Shown here one piece after another: positions 1 to 5,517 of a stretch of 6,572 nucleotides of DNA (the first letter of the stretch is position 1; the number at the start of each line of letters is the position of its first letter). Made by a program: the position numbers and the translations under genes. The DNA is taken from positions 1 through 6,572 of the forward strand of contig JAITDV010000332.1 of assembly GCA_031282385.1 (NCBI GenBank), read 5' to 3'. This stretch comes from Planctomycetaceae bacterium (lineage in GTDB: Bacteria; Planctomycetota; Planctomycetia; Pirellulales; Thermoguttaceae). Below the pieces are notes generated by a model. That model searched no databases. It worked only from the letters and a program-made list of their open reading frames with translations, and was not told where the DNA came from.

Positions 1-53
1 TCGTTGCGCAAATTAAAATTTTTATCGTATTCATCTTTTACCTCTTTGGTCAT
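1..53 (-). CDS. Possible 5' end of a gene leaving the left edge
   Basis: An ATG at 53-51 on the minus strand opens a frame of 17 codons that reaches the window edge without a stop; it reads MTKEVKDEYDKNFNLRN. A purine-rich GAGAAG lies about 9 nt upstream and could serve as a ribosome binding site. The fragment is far too short to recognise a family, and AT-rich DNA gives such open stretches by chance. Two plus-strand frames are also open from the edge for 26-29 codons, so the strand itself is uncertain. Confidence 0.18.
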   Translation of the reverse strand, partial: MTKEVKDEYDKNFNLRN

Positions 54-121
54 TCGCTGTACTTCTCAAAAAAACAAATGAAAAAGCCTTAATTCCCAAG
101 TTTTTTTTATATAAGTTGAAT

Positions 122-226
122 TAAGGAGGCGTGCGCAAATAAAATTACCTAAAAATTGCTATTGACAATTGAATTTACAACGTCAAACCAAAAAAATGTG
201 TAAATTTATTCGCGCAAACCTCCTAA
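122..226. repeat. MITE-like hairpin element with ~24-bp imperfect terminal inverted repeats
   Basis: The left arm begins GGAGGCGTGCGCAAATAAAA at 125 and is matched by the reverse complement of the right arm ending at 223, GGAGGTTTGCGCGAATAAAT. By eye about 20 of 24 positions agree. About 50 nt separate the arms. TAA sits directly outside both ends (122-124 and 224-226), as a 3-bp target duplication would. There is no coding capacity. It could be a small non-autonomous insertion element or simply a large hairpin in the rplU downstream region. A related string, GTTGCGCAAATTAAAATT, occurs at 3-20 and may be a fragment of another copy. Confidence 0.45.
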
Positions 227-311
227 ATACGCATTTGCATACCTATCAGAGATACACAAAAATAAAAAATATATGAAAAACAAGGGAAATTCGGTTGAAA
301 ATTTTTGGAAA

Positions 312-357
312 GTACAGTTTAAAATACACCCGCATGAACCCGCTACTCAAACTGCAC
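312..357 (-). terminator. Inverted repeat 25 nt downstream of rplU, weak terminator candidate
   Basis: GTACAGTTT at 312-320 and AAACTGCAC at 349-357 are complementary at 8 of 9 positions around a 28-nt loop. The position, just past the rplU stop on the minus strand, suits transcription termination. The stem is AT-rich, the loop is long, and no clean U-tract follows on the minus strand, so a canonical Rho-independent terminator is not shown. Confidence 0.2.
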
Positions 358-381
358 GACCATAATTATTGACCGTAACCG

Positions 382-696
382 CTAACTAACAATCTCGTTT
401 ATTTGAACGAGTGTGTAGATTTGTCTATGTCCGGTTTTTCTTTTAGAATTTTTTCTACGGCGAAATTTTGCAATAGTTAATTTAGGTCCTTTAACGGTAG
501 AGACCACTTCACCAATTACTTTTGCATTATCAATTTTAGGCGAGCCAACCTTAATATTATCACCATCACAGACAACAAGAACATTGTCAAATTCGATTTT
601 TGTACCGGCTTGGATATCGCCTTGATAATCTATTGTGATTCTTTTGTTGATTTCAGCTTTGAATTGGTGGTTTCCTTTTTCAAAAATTGCGTACAT
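382..696 (-). CDS. rplU: Large ribosomal subunit protein bL21
   Basis: This gene encodes a 104-residue protein of the normal length for bacterial L21, a 23S rRNA-binding protein of the 50S subunit. It starts MYAIFEKGNHQF, matching the family start (MYAVI..GGKQ), and contains VGSPKI at 51-55. The basic C-terminal signature is KFRRRKNSKRKTGHRQ at 77-92, followed by the hydrophobic end IYTLVQINEI. The position usually held by Gly-Lys-Gln is GNHQ here. The ATG at 696 is supported by AAGG 8 nt upstream, one of the better ribosome binding sites in the window. L21 is commonly followed by rpmA (L27); no L27 frame is present in the 381 bp downstream inside this window. A repeat of family T begins 35 bp upstream of the start codon. 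Confidence 0.97.
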   Translation of the reverse strand: MYAIFEKGNHQFKAEINKRITIDYQGDIQAGTKIEFDNVLVVCDGDNIKVGSPKIDNAKVIGEVVSTVKGPKLTIAKFRRRKNSKRKTGHRQIYTLVQINEIVS

Positions 697-704
697 TTTG
701 TTTA

Positions 705-708
705 CCTT
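705..708 (-). promoter_or_regulatory. Ribosome binding site of rplU
   Basis: On the minus strand TAAGG with AAGG at 708-705 precedes the rplU ATG with an 8-nt spacer. It is worth noting because nadA, the GTPase gene and the radical SAM gene have no comparable site. Confidence 0.6.
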
Positions 709-731
709 AAATTTTGTGTTGGGTTAAAATT

Positions 732-834
732 TAAACTGTTCTCACTTTAAATTTCGTTTACCGCCGTCTGATTACCTATTGGAAAGCAAGCTTTTACGAT
801 CTTGAGTCCCGCAATTATTAGTACGAACAGTATA
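732..834. repeat. Repeat family T, copy 1 (degenerate)
   Basis: The left end TAAACTGTTCTCAC at 732 and the following AATTTCGTTTACCGCC match the left end of the second copy at 5377-5471. The interior CTATTGGAAAGC matches that copy in reverse orientation. The right end GAACAGTATA (825-834) is a decayed version of the terminal GAACAGTTTA. The element is therefore an old copy lying inverted relative to copy 2. It ends 35 bp upstream of the rplU start, inside the region where the rplU promoter should be. It has no coding capacity. Confidence 0.5.
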
Positions 835-848
835 TGCTCTTAAATCAC

Positions 849-902
849 ACAATTTACAGTACAAGTCAGTAAATTGTTTTCAAATTCTGTTGTGTAAATT
901 GT
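849..902. repeat. AT-rich hairpin with two alternative right arms
   Basis: ACAATTTAC (849-857) is perfectly complementary to GTAAATTGT at 869-877, which is followed by TTT. A longer match also exists: ACAATTTACA (849-858) pairs with TGTAAATTGT at 893-902. Only one pairing can form at a time. The hairpin followed by T residues resembles a weak plus-strand terminator, but no gene ends just upstream on that strand. It might also be a repeated protein-binding site. Confidence 0.35.
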
Positions 903-1152
903 CGTATGAACTTTTGTTTCTGTGAATGCGTTGTATCAAAAAAAACAGACGGGCAAGCTGGAATTGAATAACACGAATCCAACTGCAACACGAATCAAAA
1001 GAGCAAACATTTTATCGGTATAGCACAACTTGACAATCCCCCCTCCAATTACTTACTTGCAAAAAACTCAATAATTCATTTGGGGCAACTTCTGCACTGT
1101 TTGTACTATCAATAGCATAACTCAAGATCGCTATTTATAGTACGGGCAATAA

Positions 1153-1190
1153 TCGTGTTGTTATTTCGTGTTGTTATTTCGTGTTATTTT
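1153..1190. repeat. Short tandem repeat, 13-bp unit, about 2.5 copies
   Basis: TCGTGTTGTTATT occurs at 1153-1165 and 1166-1178, and a third, partly changed unit (TCGTGTTATTTTT) follows from 1179. The same heptamer in the other orientation, AACACGA, occurs twice in a separate direct repeat at 970-979 and 987-996. No gene covers this stretch. Confidence 0.7.
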
Positions 1191-1226
1191 TGGATTGAAG
1201 TAATCACGCAATTGAATAGTTACAAT

Positions 1227-1415
1227 AAACCTTTTCGCTAACCTGTAGGAGACCACCCCTGACCCCTCCGAAGGAGGGGAATAATTCGCATCCCTCGGAG
1301 GCGTCTTCTTATTCCCCTCCTTCGTAGTGGTTAGGGATGGTCTCGGAGGAGTTAAAGGCGGTTTTTCGTTGGTTTTTTGTTGCGTTGATGTATTTTTAGG
1401 TTAGAGAAAATGTCT
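1227..1415 (+). mobile_element. Repeat family M, copy 1: MITE-like element, 189 bp
   Basis: The ends are imperfect inverted repeats: AAACCTTTTCGCTAACCT at 1227-1244 against the reverse complement of 1398-1415, AGACATTTTCTCTAACCT, 15 of 18 positions. AAT lies immediately outside both ends (1224-1226 and 1416-1418), and a TA dinucleotide is also shared at each junction, so a 3-bp or a TA target duplication is possible. The middle is a GC-rich nested hairpin: 1249-1264 pairs with 1329-1344 (14 of 16), and GAAGGAGGGGAATAA at 1270-1284 pairs perfectly with 1309-1323. No protein is encoded. A second, inverted copy lies at 5518-5658. The part from 1339 to 1415 is identical to it except for one base and a 3-nt gap, which points to recent movement or gene conversion. 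Confidence 0.7.
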
Positions 1416-1554
1416 AATTCGTTATCAACTAAACGACGCGACAAATTAAATCTGTAAGTGTACTACCATGAAATTCTGAAGTGTGATATGATCTTGAACC
1501 ATTTGCAAGAAAGAGCAAATACACGCCTGCCCAATTCAACAATTGACCTCCCTT

Positions 1555-1570
1555 AAACTGTGAACAGTTT
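1555..1570. promoter_or_regulatory. 16-bp dyad AAACTGT-GA-ACAGTTT
   Basis: Two perfect 7-bp arms are separated by GA, about 167 bp upstream of nadA. The arms equal the terminal sequences of repeat family T (TAAACTGT and GTGAACAGTTT). The site may therefore be an internally deleted copy of that element rather than an operator. Confidence 0.35.
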
Positions 1571-1666
1571 GATTAACTTTACTAGAATTGCATTATTACG
1601 GGGTGCGAACGATTGGTTAAATTATTTTCTACCGGCATATCATCACTAACGAGAAAAAAAATTAAG

Positions 1667-1707
1667 GTATCATCTCACACAAATCTTGCATTCAAATGCA
1701 ATGATAC
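1667..1707. promoter_or_regulatory. Nested inverted repeats upstream of nadA, candidate operator or hairpin
   Basis: GTATCAT (1667-1673) is complementary to ATGATAC (1701-1707). Between them lies a perfect dyad TTGCATT-CA-AATGCAA (1686-1701). The structure ends 29 bp before the nadA ATG, where a repressor site or leader hairpin would control nadA. I do not recognise it as an NrtR, NiaR or NadQ operator, nor as the NAD-binding nadA riboswitch. Confidence 0.35.
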
Positions 1708-1736
1708 AAACAATTATTTGATTATTTTGAGATAAA

Positions 1737-2840
1737 ATGTACGAAATTATTCAATCAGCTAAAAAACGTTTATGTAAAAGGCTTTTAATACTTGGTCATC
1801 ATTATCAACGTGAAGAAGTTCTCGTTCATGCAGATTTAATAGGCGACAGTTTTCAGCTTAGCAAAATGGCGGCGGAACGATCTGTTTATTCGGATGGTGT
1901 GAATGATTCGGTTGCGGAGTGTGAAATAATAATTTTTTGCGGCGTACATTTTATGGCGGAGACGGCAGATATTCTTGCGAACAGCCCGTCTAATCTTGCC
2001 AAACGCGGCGGTCGGCGTGTAAATGTTATTCTTCCTGATCTTGTTGCGGGTTGTTCGATGGCAGACATGGCAAGTTATGAATCGGTTTCGGATTGTTGGG
2101 AACAACTTTCAAATGTAATAGATATTAATGAACTTATTCCAATAACGTATGTTAATTCATCTGCGGAATTGAAAGCATTTTGCGGCGAGCGCGGCGGAAT
2201 CGCATGTACATCGGGCAACGCAGAAGCAGTTTTGAAATGGGCATTTTCGAAAGGACAACGCATTCTGTTTTTTCCCGATCAACATCTTGGTCGTAATACG
2301 GCAATAAAAATGGGTATTCCAACATCGGATATACTTGTTTGGCGTCGTGGAGAGCCGGAGTTGGGAGGCAACAGTCTTGAGACAATTTGTAATAGTCGGA
2401 TTTTGTTATGGGATGGTTTTTGTTGTGTGCATCAGAGATTTTTGCCCGAACATATTGACGAGATCAGAAATGCAATTCCAAATGTGCGAGTGATTGTTCA
2501 TCCTGAATGTAAACAAGAAGTTGTAATGAAAGCAGACGAAGCAGGATCAACGGCATATATTTTGAAACGCATAACAGAATCGCCGGATGGCTCAAGTTGG
2601 GCGGTGGGAACGGAAGGCAGATTTGTTGAAAGAATAGCGAAACAAAACCCCAACAAAATTGTTGTCAATCTGGCTTTTCAGCCAAGTTATTGTTCAACAA
2701 TGGGGCTAGTTACTCTACAAAATTTGGCAGAAATGTTTCAGCACATCGAAAACGGAAATCCAATAAATATAATAAAAGTCAACGAAAATATCGCCAATAA
2801 CGCCTTAATCGCTTTGCAAAAAATGTTAGCAAACAGTTGA
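1737..2840 (+). CDS. nadA: Quinolinate synthase
   Basis: This cytoplasmic [4Fe-4S] enzyme condenses iminoaspartate with dihydroxyacetone phosphate to quinolinate in de novo NAD synthesis. The 367-residue protein belongs to the long NadA form. Motifs in order: ILGHHYQ (18-24), GDSFQLS (36-42), FCGVHFMAE (67-75), PDLVAGCSMAD (100-110), YVNSSAE (138-144), CTSGNA (157-162), FFPDQHLGRN (178-187), FCCVH (228-232), VHPEC (254-258), GTE (291-293) and PSYCSTMGLVTLQNL (316-330). The cluster ligands should be Cys106, Cys229 and Cys319. All motifs are intact, so it is probably active. The start ATG at 1737 has only a weak GAGA 4 nt upstream, but the first conserved motif lies at the expected distance. 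It is not in an operon: nadB and nadC are not in the window. The downstream gene is convergent with a 52-bp gap and no evident terminator. Confidence 0.97.
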   Translation: MYEIIQSAKKRLCKRLLILGHHYQREEVLVHADLIGDSFQLSKMAAERSVYSDGVNDSVAECEIIIFCGVHFMAETADILANSPSNLAKRGGRRVNVILPDLVAGCSMADMASYESVSDCWEQLSNVIDINELIPITYVNSSAELKAFCGERGGIACTSGNAEAVLKWAFSKGQRILFFPDQHLGRNTAIKMGIPTSDILVWRRGEPELGGNSLETICNSRILLWDGFCCVHQRFLPEHIDEIRNAIPNVRVIVHPECKQEVVMKADEAGSTAYILKRITESPDGSSWAVGTEGRFVERIAKQNPNKIVVNLAFQPSYCSTMGLVTLQNLAEMFQHIENGNPINIIKVNENIANNALIALQKMLANS

Positions 2841-2892
2841 ATATACTTAACTTATTTAGTTGCGGGATTGCAGGCATTCTGCGGCTGGATTA

Positions 2893-4005
2893 TTACGGAT
2901 GATATGGATTTGTAAGCGGGACGGGTTCGTGTTGTGTTGGCGGATTTGGGATTAAGGTTCTTGCAATTTTTTCAATTAAATCCGCAATACCTTCTCCTGT
3001 TTTTGCGCTTACACAAATGCCGTCAACTAAATCTACAGGTAAATCTGCTTTGTTGTAACAGGTCAACGTATTTTTTGTAACGTTATCTCCAACATATAAA
3101 TTATTATCCGGCGCAGATAAATCAATTACACGAATCACAAGGTCAACTTCCTCAAGCAACTCCATACTTCGTTTTATTCCTTCTTCCTCGATTTCATTTG
3201 CGTCAAAATTGTTGATACCTGCCGAGTCATAAATTGCAACCGGAAATCCGTCTATCGCCGTTTGCGCAACAACTACATCCCGCGTCGTTCCTGATAATGG
3301 ACTTGTAATAGCGCGATTATAACCAAGTATTGCGTTGAAGAGACTGCTTTTGCCGACATTTGTTTTGCCAGTCAAAATTACACGAAATGGTTTTATCAAA
3401 TGTTGTCCTACCCATCTATTTTCTTCAATCCGATTTAGCCGTCTTTGCAATTGAAATTGTAATTGTTCAAGTTCAATTTGTGTTTTTTGATCTGTATTTG
3501 ATTCAATAGTTTCATTTGCAATATTTTGATCTACGATTGCTGTCAACTTGCCGATCTCCGCTAATTCGCGTTCCATTGCTCCGTGATATTGATCAAGCAA
3601 AATTTGCGCAACTCGTTCTGTTGCCGCCAAAGGTAATAAACGTAATGCCAATTCACGTTGCGAATTTTTGTCCGCAGGATCGATATGATTTTTAGTTACT
3701 ACGCCGTCGCGGGCAAAAGATTGTTCTATTGCGGTAAAAATCATATTGCCGCCGTGACAATGAATTTCAACATTGTCAGAATCAATTATACGTGCAACAA
3801 CTTCTTCAAATTGATCAGTTTCATCGAGCCGTAGTTTGCCGAAATAAGGTCGCAACGGCGAACATGACAAACGGCATAAATCTGTTGCAGAAATAAATCT
3901 TAATAAAAAAATATCTTTTGCGTTTACTCCGGTAAGTAACAAAGTTGCCACACCGCCTCGTCCAGCTGGCGTAAGACGTACTAAAAATACTGATGATTGT
4001 TTCAT
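2893..4005 (-). CDS. MnmE/TrmE-like GTPase, short form lacking the C-terminal region
   Basis: MnmE with MnmG modifies wobble uridine 34 of tRNAs. Numbered from an upstream GTG at 4026, the G domain is clear: G1 GKTNVGKS (220-227), including the Asn that helps bind K+ in MnmE; G2 GTTRD (246-250); G3 DSAG (267-270); G4 NKAD (325-328); G5 SAK (340-342). The N-terminal domain keeps RLTPAGRGGVA (17-27) and EIHCHGG (87-93). The family motif GEF..RAFLN.K.DL..AEA is missing, and the chain ends about 35 residues after G5 with a Pro-rich tail. The C-terminal helices and catalytic FCIGK end are therefore absent. E. coli MnmE has 454 residues; this has 370. I prefer the ATG at 4005, because MKQSSVFLVRLTP gives the usual N-terminus and the GTG adds an atypical MFYLFAI; neither has a good ribosome binding site. 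It may be a divergent MnmE or a paralogue with another role. Confidence 0.85.
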   Translation of the reverse strand: MKQSSVFLVRLTPAGRGGVATLLLTGVNAKDIFLLRFISATDLCRLSCSPLRPYFGKLRLDETDQFEEVVARIIDSDNVEIHCHGGNMIFTAIEQSFARDGVVTKNHIDPADKNSQRELALRLLPLAATERVAQILLDQYHGAMERELAEIGKLTAIVDQNIANETIESNTDQKTQIELEQLQFQLQRRLNRIEENRWVGQHLIKPFRVILTGKTNVGKSSLFNAILGYNRAITSPLSGTTRDVVVAQTAIDGFPVAIYDSAGINNFDANEIEEEGIKRSMELLEEVDLVIRVIDLSAPDNNLYVGDNVTKNTLTCYNKADLPVDLVDGICVSAKTGEGIADLIEKIARTLIPNPPTQHEPVPLTNPYHP

Positions 4006-4041
4006 AATGGCAAATAGATAAAACACATTTTAGAGTTCGGT

Positions 4042-4086
4042 AAATCAAAATTGATTTTGCAAATTTCTGATGGCAAATTTCTGATA
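4042..4086. repeat. Dyad and 14-bp tandem duplication upstream of the GTPase gene
   Basis: AAATCAA-AA-TTGATTT (4042-4057) is a perfect dyad. It is followed directly by GCAAATTTCTGATG (4059-4072) and GCAAATTTCTGATA (4073-4086), a tandem copy differing at the last base. They lie 37-81 bp upstream of the preferred GTPase start, in the place of its promoter. A similar string, ATCAGAAATTGC on the plus strand, occurs near 5733. Function is unknown. Confidence 0.4.
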
Positions 4087-4161
4087 GGTAATCCCGCAAA
4101 CGTTATCTAAATTTCATGTGCGAATAATTTATGAGGTTTCAATAAGCGGTTATGTTTTCAT

Positions 4162-5337
4162 TTATTTTTCGCGGTAAAGCGCGTCTTGACCTGGGATATA
4201 ATTACAATCCGGTTCTGATTCCAACGGGTCGCCGGTAACAGCAAATGCTCTTGCACGGCTGCCGCCGCAAACATAACGGTATTCACATATTCCGCAATTT
4301 CCTTTGTAGTTGTCTGGATTCTGTAATTTGTTAAATAGCGGATGCTTTTGATAAATATCTACAACTGAATCTTGCGGAAAAACACCGCATTCATAAGGTA
4401 AAAATCCAGCTGGATAAATCTTGCCGTTGTTTGATACAAACATTATTCCGCGTCCGTCAGTTACTCCAAGCGGCGCACGGCGTCTCACCCGTGCAATGCC
4501 GTTTGGCGGAATGTCGTTGTTAGAGTTATTATTCGTTACGTTATTTGTATCAATTTTTTCTTTGCTCAAACGGAACGGTCTTGGCACGTCAAGCGGGTTG
4601 CCGCCTTGTCTCAAAACGAATCGTCTGTAATGCGGAGCTTCAGTTGTTTTGACGGCAAATGGTTTTGTTTGTGCGTGCTGCCAGAGTTTCGCAAAAGCGG
4701 TTTCGTATTCTTCTGCTGAAATCCGTTCTTCTTCTACGCCTCGTCCAACAGGAATCAGAAAAAACACCGACCACATAATCACTCCGCCAAAACACGTAAG
4801 ATATTCAGCCATGTCATCGATCAACGCAAAATTACGGCGTGTAATTGATGTGTTTATTTGTACTGGAATTTGCAGTTTTTTTGCCATTTCAAGCATTTCA
4901 CGTGTTTTGTCAAAAGAACCTTCAAACCCGCGAAACGCATCATGAACCGCCGCAACATGTCCATCAAGCGAAATACCCAACGCTTGTACGCCTGTAGATT
5001 TTGCTTTCGCGAATGCTTCGGGAGTTGCCAGAGGTGTTGCGGATGGTGTTAACGCAACAGTTAATCCGTTTTGAACTGCACGGCGTATCAGGACAAAAAG
5101 ATCGGAGCGTTTCAATGGATCGCCGCCGGTAAAAACTATATTCGGCTTACGCGGAAATGACGCAACTTGATCAATAAGACGAAGCGAAAGCTCCGTCGGC
5201 AACTCATCAGACGACGCATTTTCTTGCGCAGAAGCGCGGCAATGTTTACAAACAAGATCGCAAGATTGTGTAATCTCATAATAAAACATCAACGGATTAA
5301 CGCCAAAATCTTCTTTTGAATAAGGCTTAAATTGCAT
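4162..5337 (-). CDS. Radical SAM/SPASM domain protein (TIGR04053-like), substrate unknown
   Basis: The 391-residue protein has the radical SAM cluster motif CDLVCKHC (Cys26, Cys30, Cys33) that binds a [4Fe-4S] cluster and S-adenosylmethionine. It also has TGGDPL (70-75), where most families have GGE, and ISLDG (122-126). The C-terminal SPASM region, expected to hold an auxiliary Fe-S cluster, has Cys317, CGICEYRYVCGG (Cys348, Cys351, Cys357) and Cys378. The order and the GGDPLKR motif recall the TIGR04053 family, related to AhbD (heme synthesis), NirJ and peptide-modifying enzymes. No precursor peptide or heme genes are nearby, so no reaction is assigned. An Asn-rich low-complexity run at about 263-276 interrupts the link before the SPASM part. 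The ATG at 5337 places about 16 residues before PLMFYYEITQSC, usual for the family; no Shine-Dalgarno is seen. The next gene on the strand starts 156 bp downstream. A family T repeat lies 39 bp upstream. Confidence 0.88.
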   Translation of the reverse strand: MQFKPYSKEDFGVNPLMFYYEITQSCDLVCKHCRASAQENASSDELPTELSLRLIDQVASFPRKPNIVFTGGDPLKRSDLFVLIRRAVQNGLTVALTPSATPLATPEAFAKAKSTGVQALGISLDGHVAAVHDAFRGFEGSFDKTREMLEMAKKLQIPVQINTSITRRNFALIDDMAEYLTCFGGVIMWSVFFLIPVGRGVEEERISAEEYETAFAKLWQHAQTKPFAVKTTEAPHYRRFVLRQGGNPLDVPRPFRLSKEKIDTNNVTNNNSNNDIPPNGIARVRRRAPLGVTDGRGIMFVSNNGKIYPAGFLPYECGVFPQDSVVDIYQKHPLFNKLQNPDNYKGNCGICEYRYVCGGSRARAFAVTGDPLESEPDCNYIPGQDALYREK

Positions 5338-5376
5338 AAATCGACAACAAAAAAATAAAAAAATTCCAAACTTTCA

Positions 5377-5471
5377 TAAACTGTTCACACGTTAAATTTC
5401 ATTTACCACCGCCAGCTTTCCAATAGATAAGCAAACAACGGCAAACGAAATTGTAAGGTGTAATCAGTTTA
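5377..5471. mobile_element. Repeat family T, copy 2: MITE-like element, 95 bp
   Basis: The left end TAAACTGTTCACACGTTA, followed by AATTTCATTTACC, is mirrored at the right end. There the reverse complement reads TAAACTGATTACACCTTA, then CAATTTCGTTTGCC, so the terminal inverted repeats run over 30 bp with a few mismatches. TA forms the outermost pair at both ends, compatible with TA-targeting insertion. It is non-coding, 39 bp upstream of the radical SAM gene, and related in inverted orientation to the degenerate copy at 732-834. Confidence 0.55.
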
Positions 5472-5517
5472 ATTTTTTTCAAGACCAATATAATAGCAAT
5501 TAAACATAATTTTGAAT

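Noticed and set aside
1..92. Plus-strand frames open from the left edge to stops at 79 and 90
   Set aside because: They are fewer than 30 codons, with no start visible and no family resemblance; they cannot be told from chance in AT-rich DNA.
122..226. CRISPR array or tRNA gene in the intergenic regions
   Set aside because: The repeats are inverted pairs or short tandems without regular spacers, and no cloverleaf or T-arm GTTCRA signature was found in any intergenic stretch.
1621..1736. NAD-sensing riboswitch (nadA RNA motif) upstream of nadA
   Set aside because: Only AT-rich dyads are seen; I do not find the conserved GC-rich helices and loops of that riboswitch class.
1836..2385. Several open frames of 60-89 codons on the minus strand inside nadA
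   Set aside because: They lie antisense to a gene with all NadA motifs intact, overlap one another and resemble no family; they are shadows of nadA codon use.
2841..2892. Terminator between the convergent nadA and GTPase genes
   Set aside because: The only hairpin is GCAG-GCATT-CTGC with a 4-bp stem and no T-tract on either side.
4003..4026. GTG at 4026 as the start of the GTPase gene
   Set aside because: It adds MFYLFAI before the conserved N-terminus and has no ribosome binding site; the ATG at 4005 gives the usual family beginning.
3821..4099. A 92-codon minus-strand frame overlapping the start of the GTPase gene
   Set aside because: It runs in another frame over the conserved N-terminal domain of the GTPase and has no recognisable motif.
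4421..5052. Three plus-strand open frames of 64-98 codons antisense to the radical SAM gene
   Set aside because: They oppose a clearly coding gene, and their Cys- and Ser-rich composition fits reverse reading of that gene.
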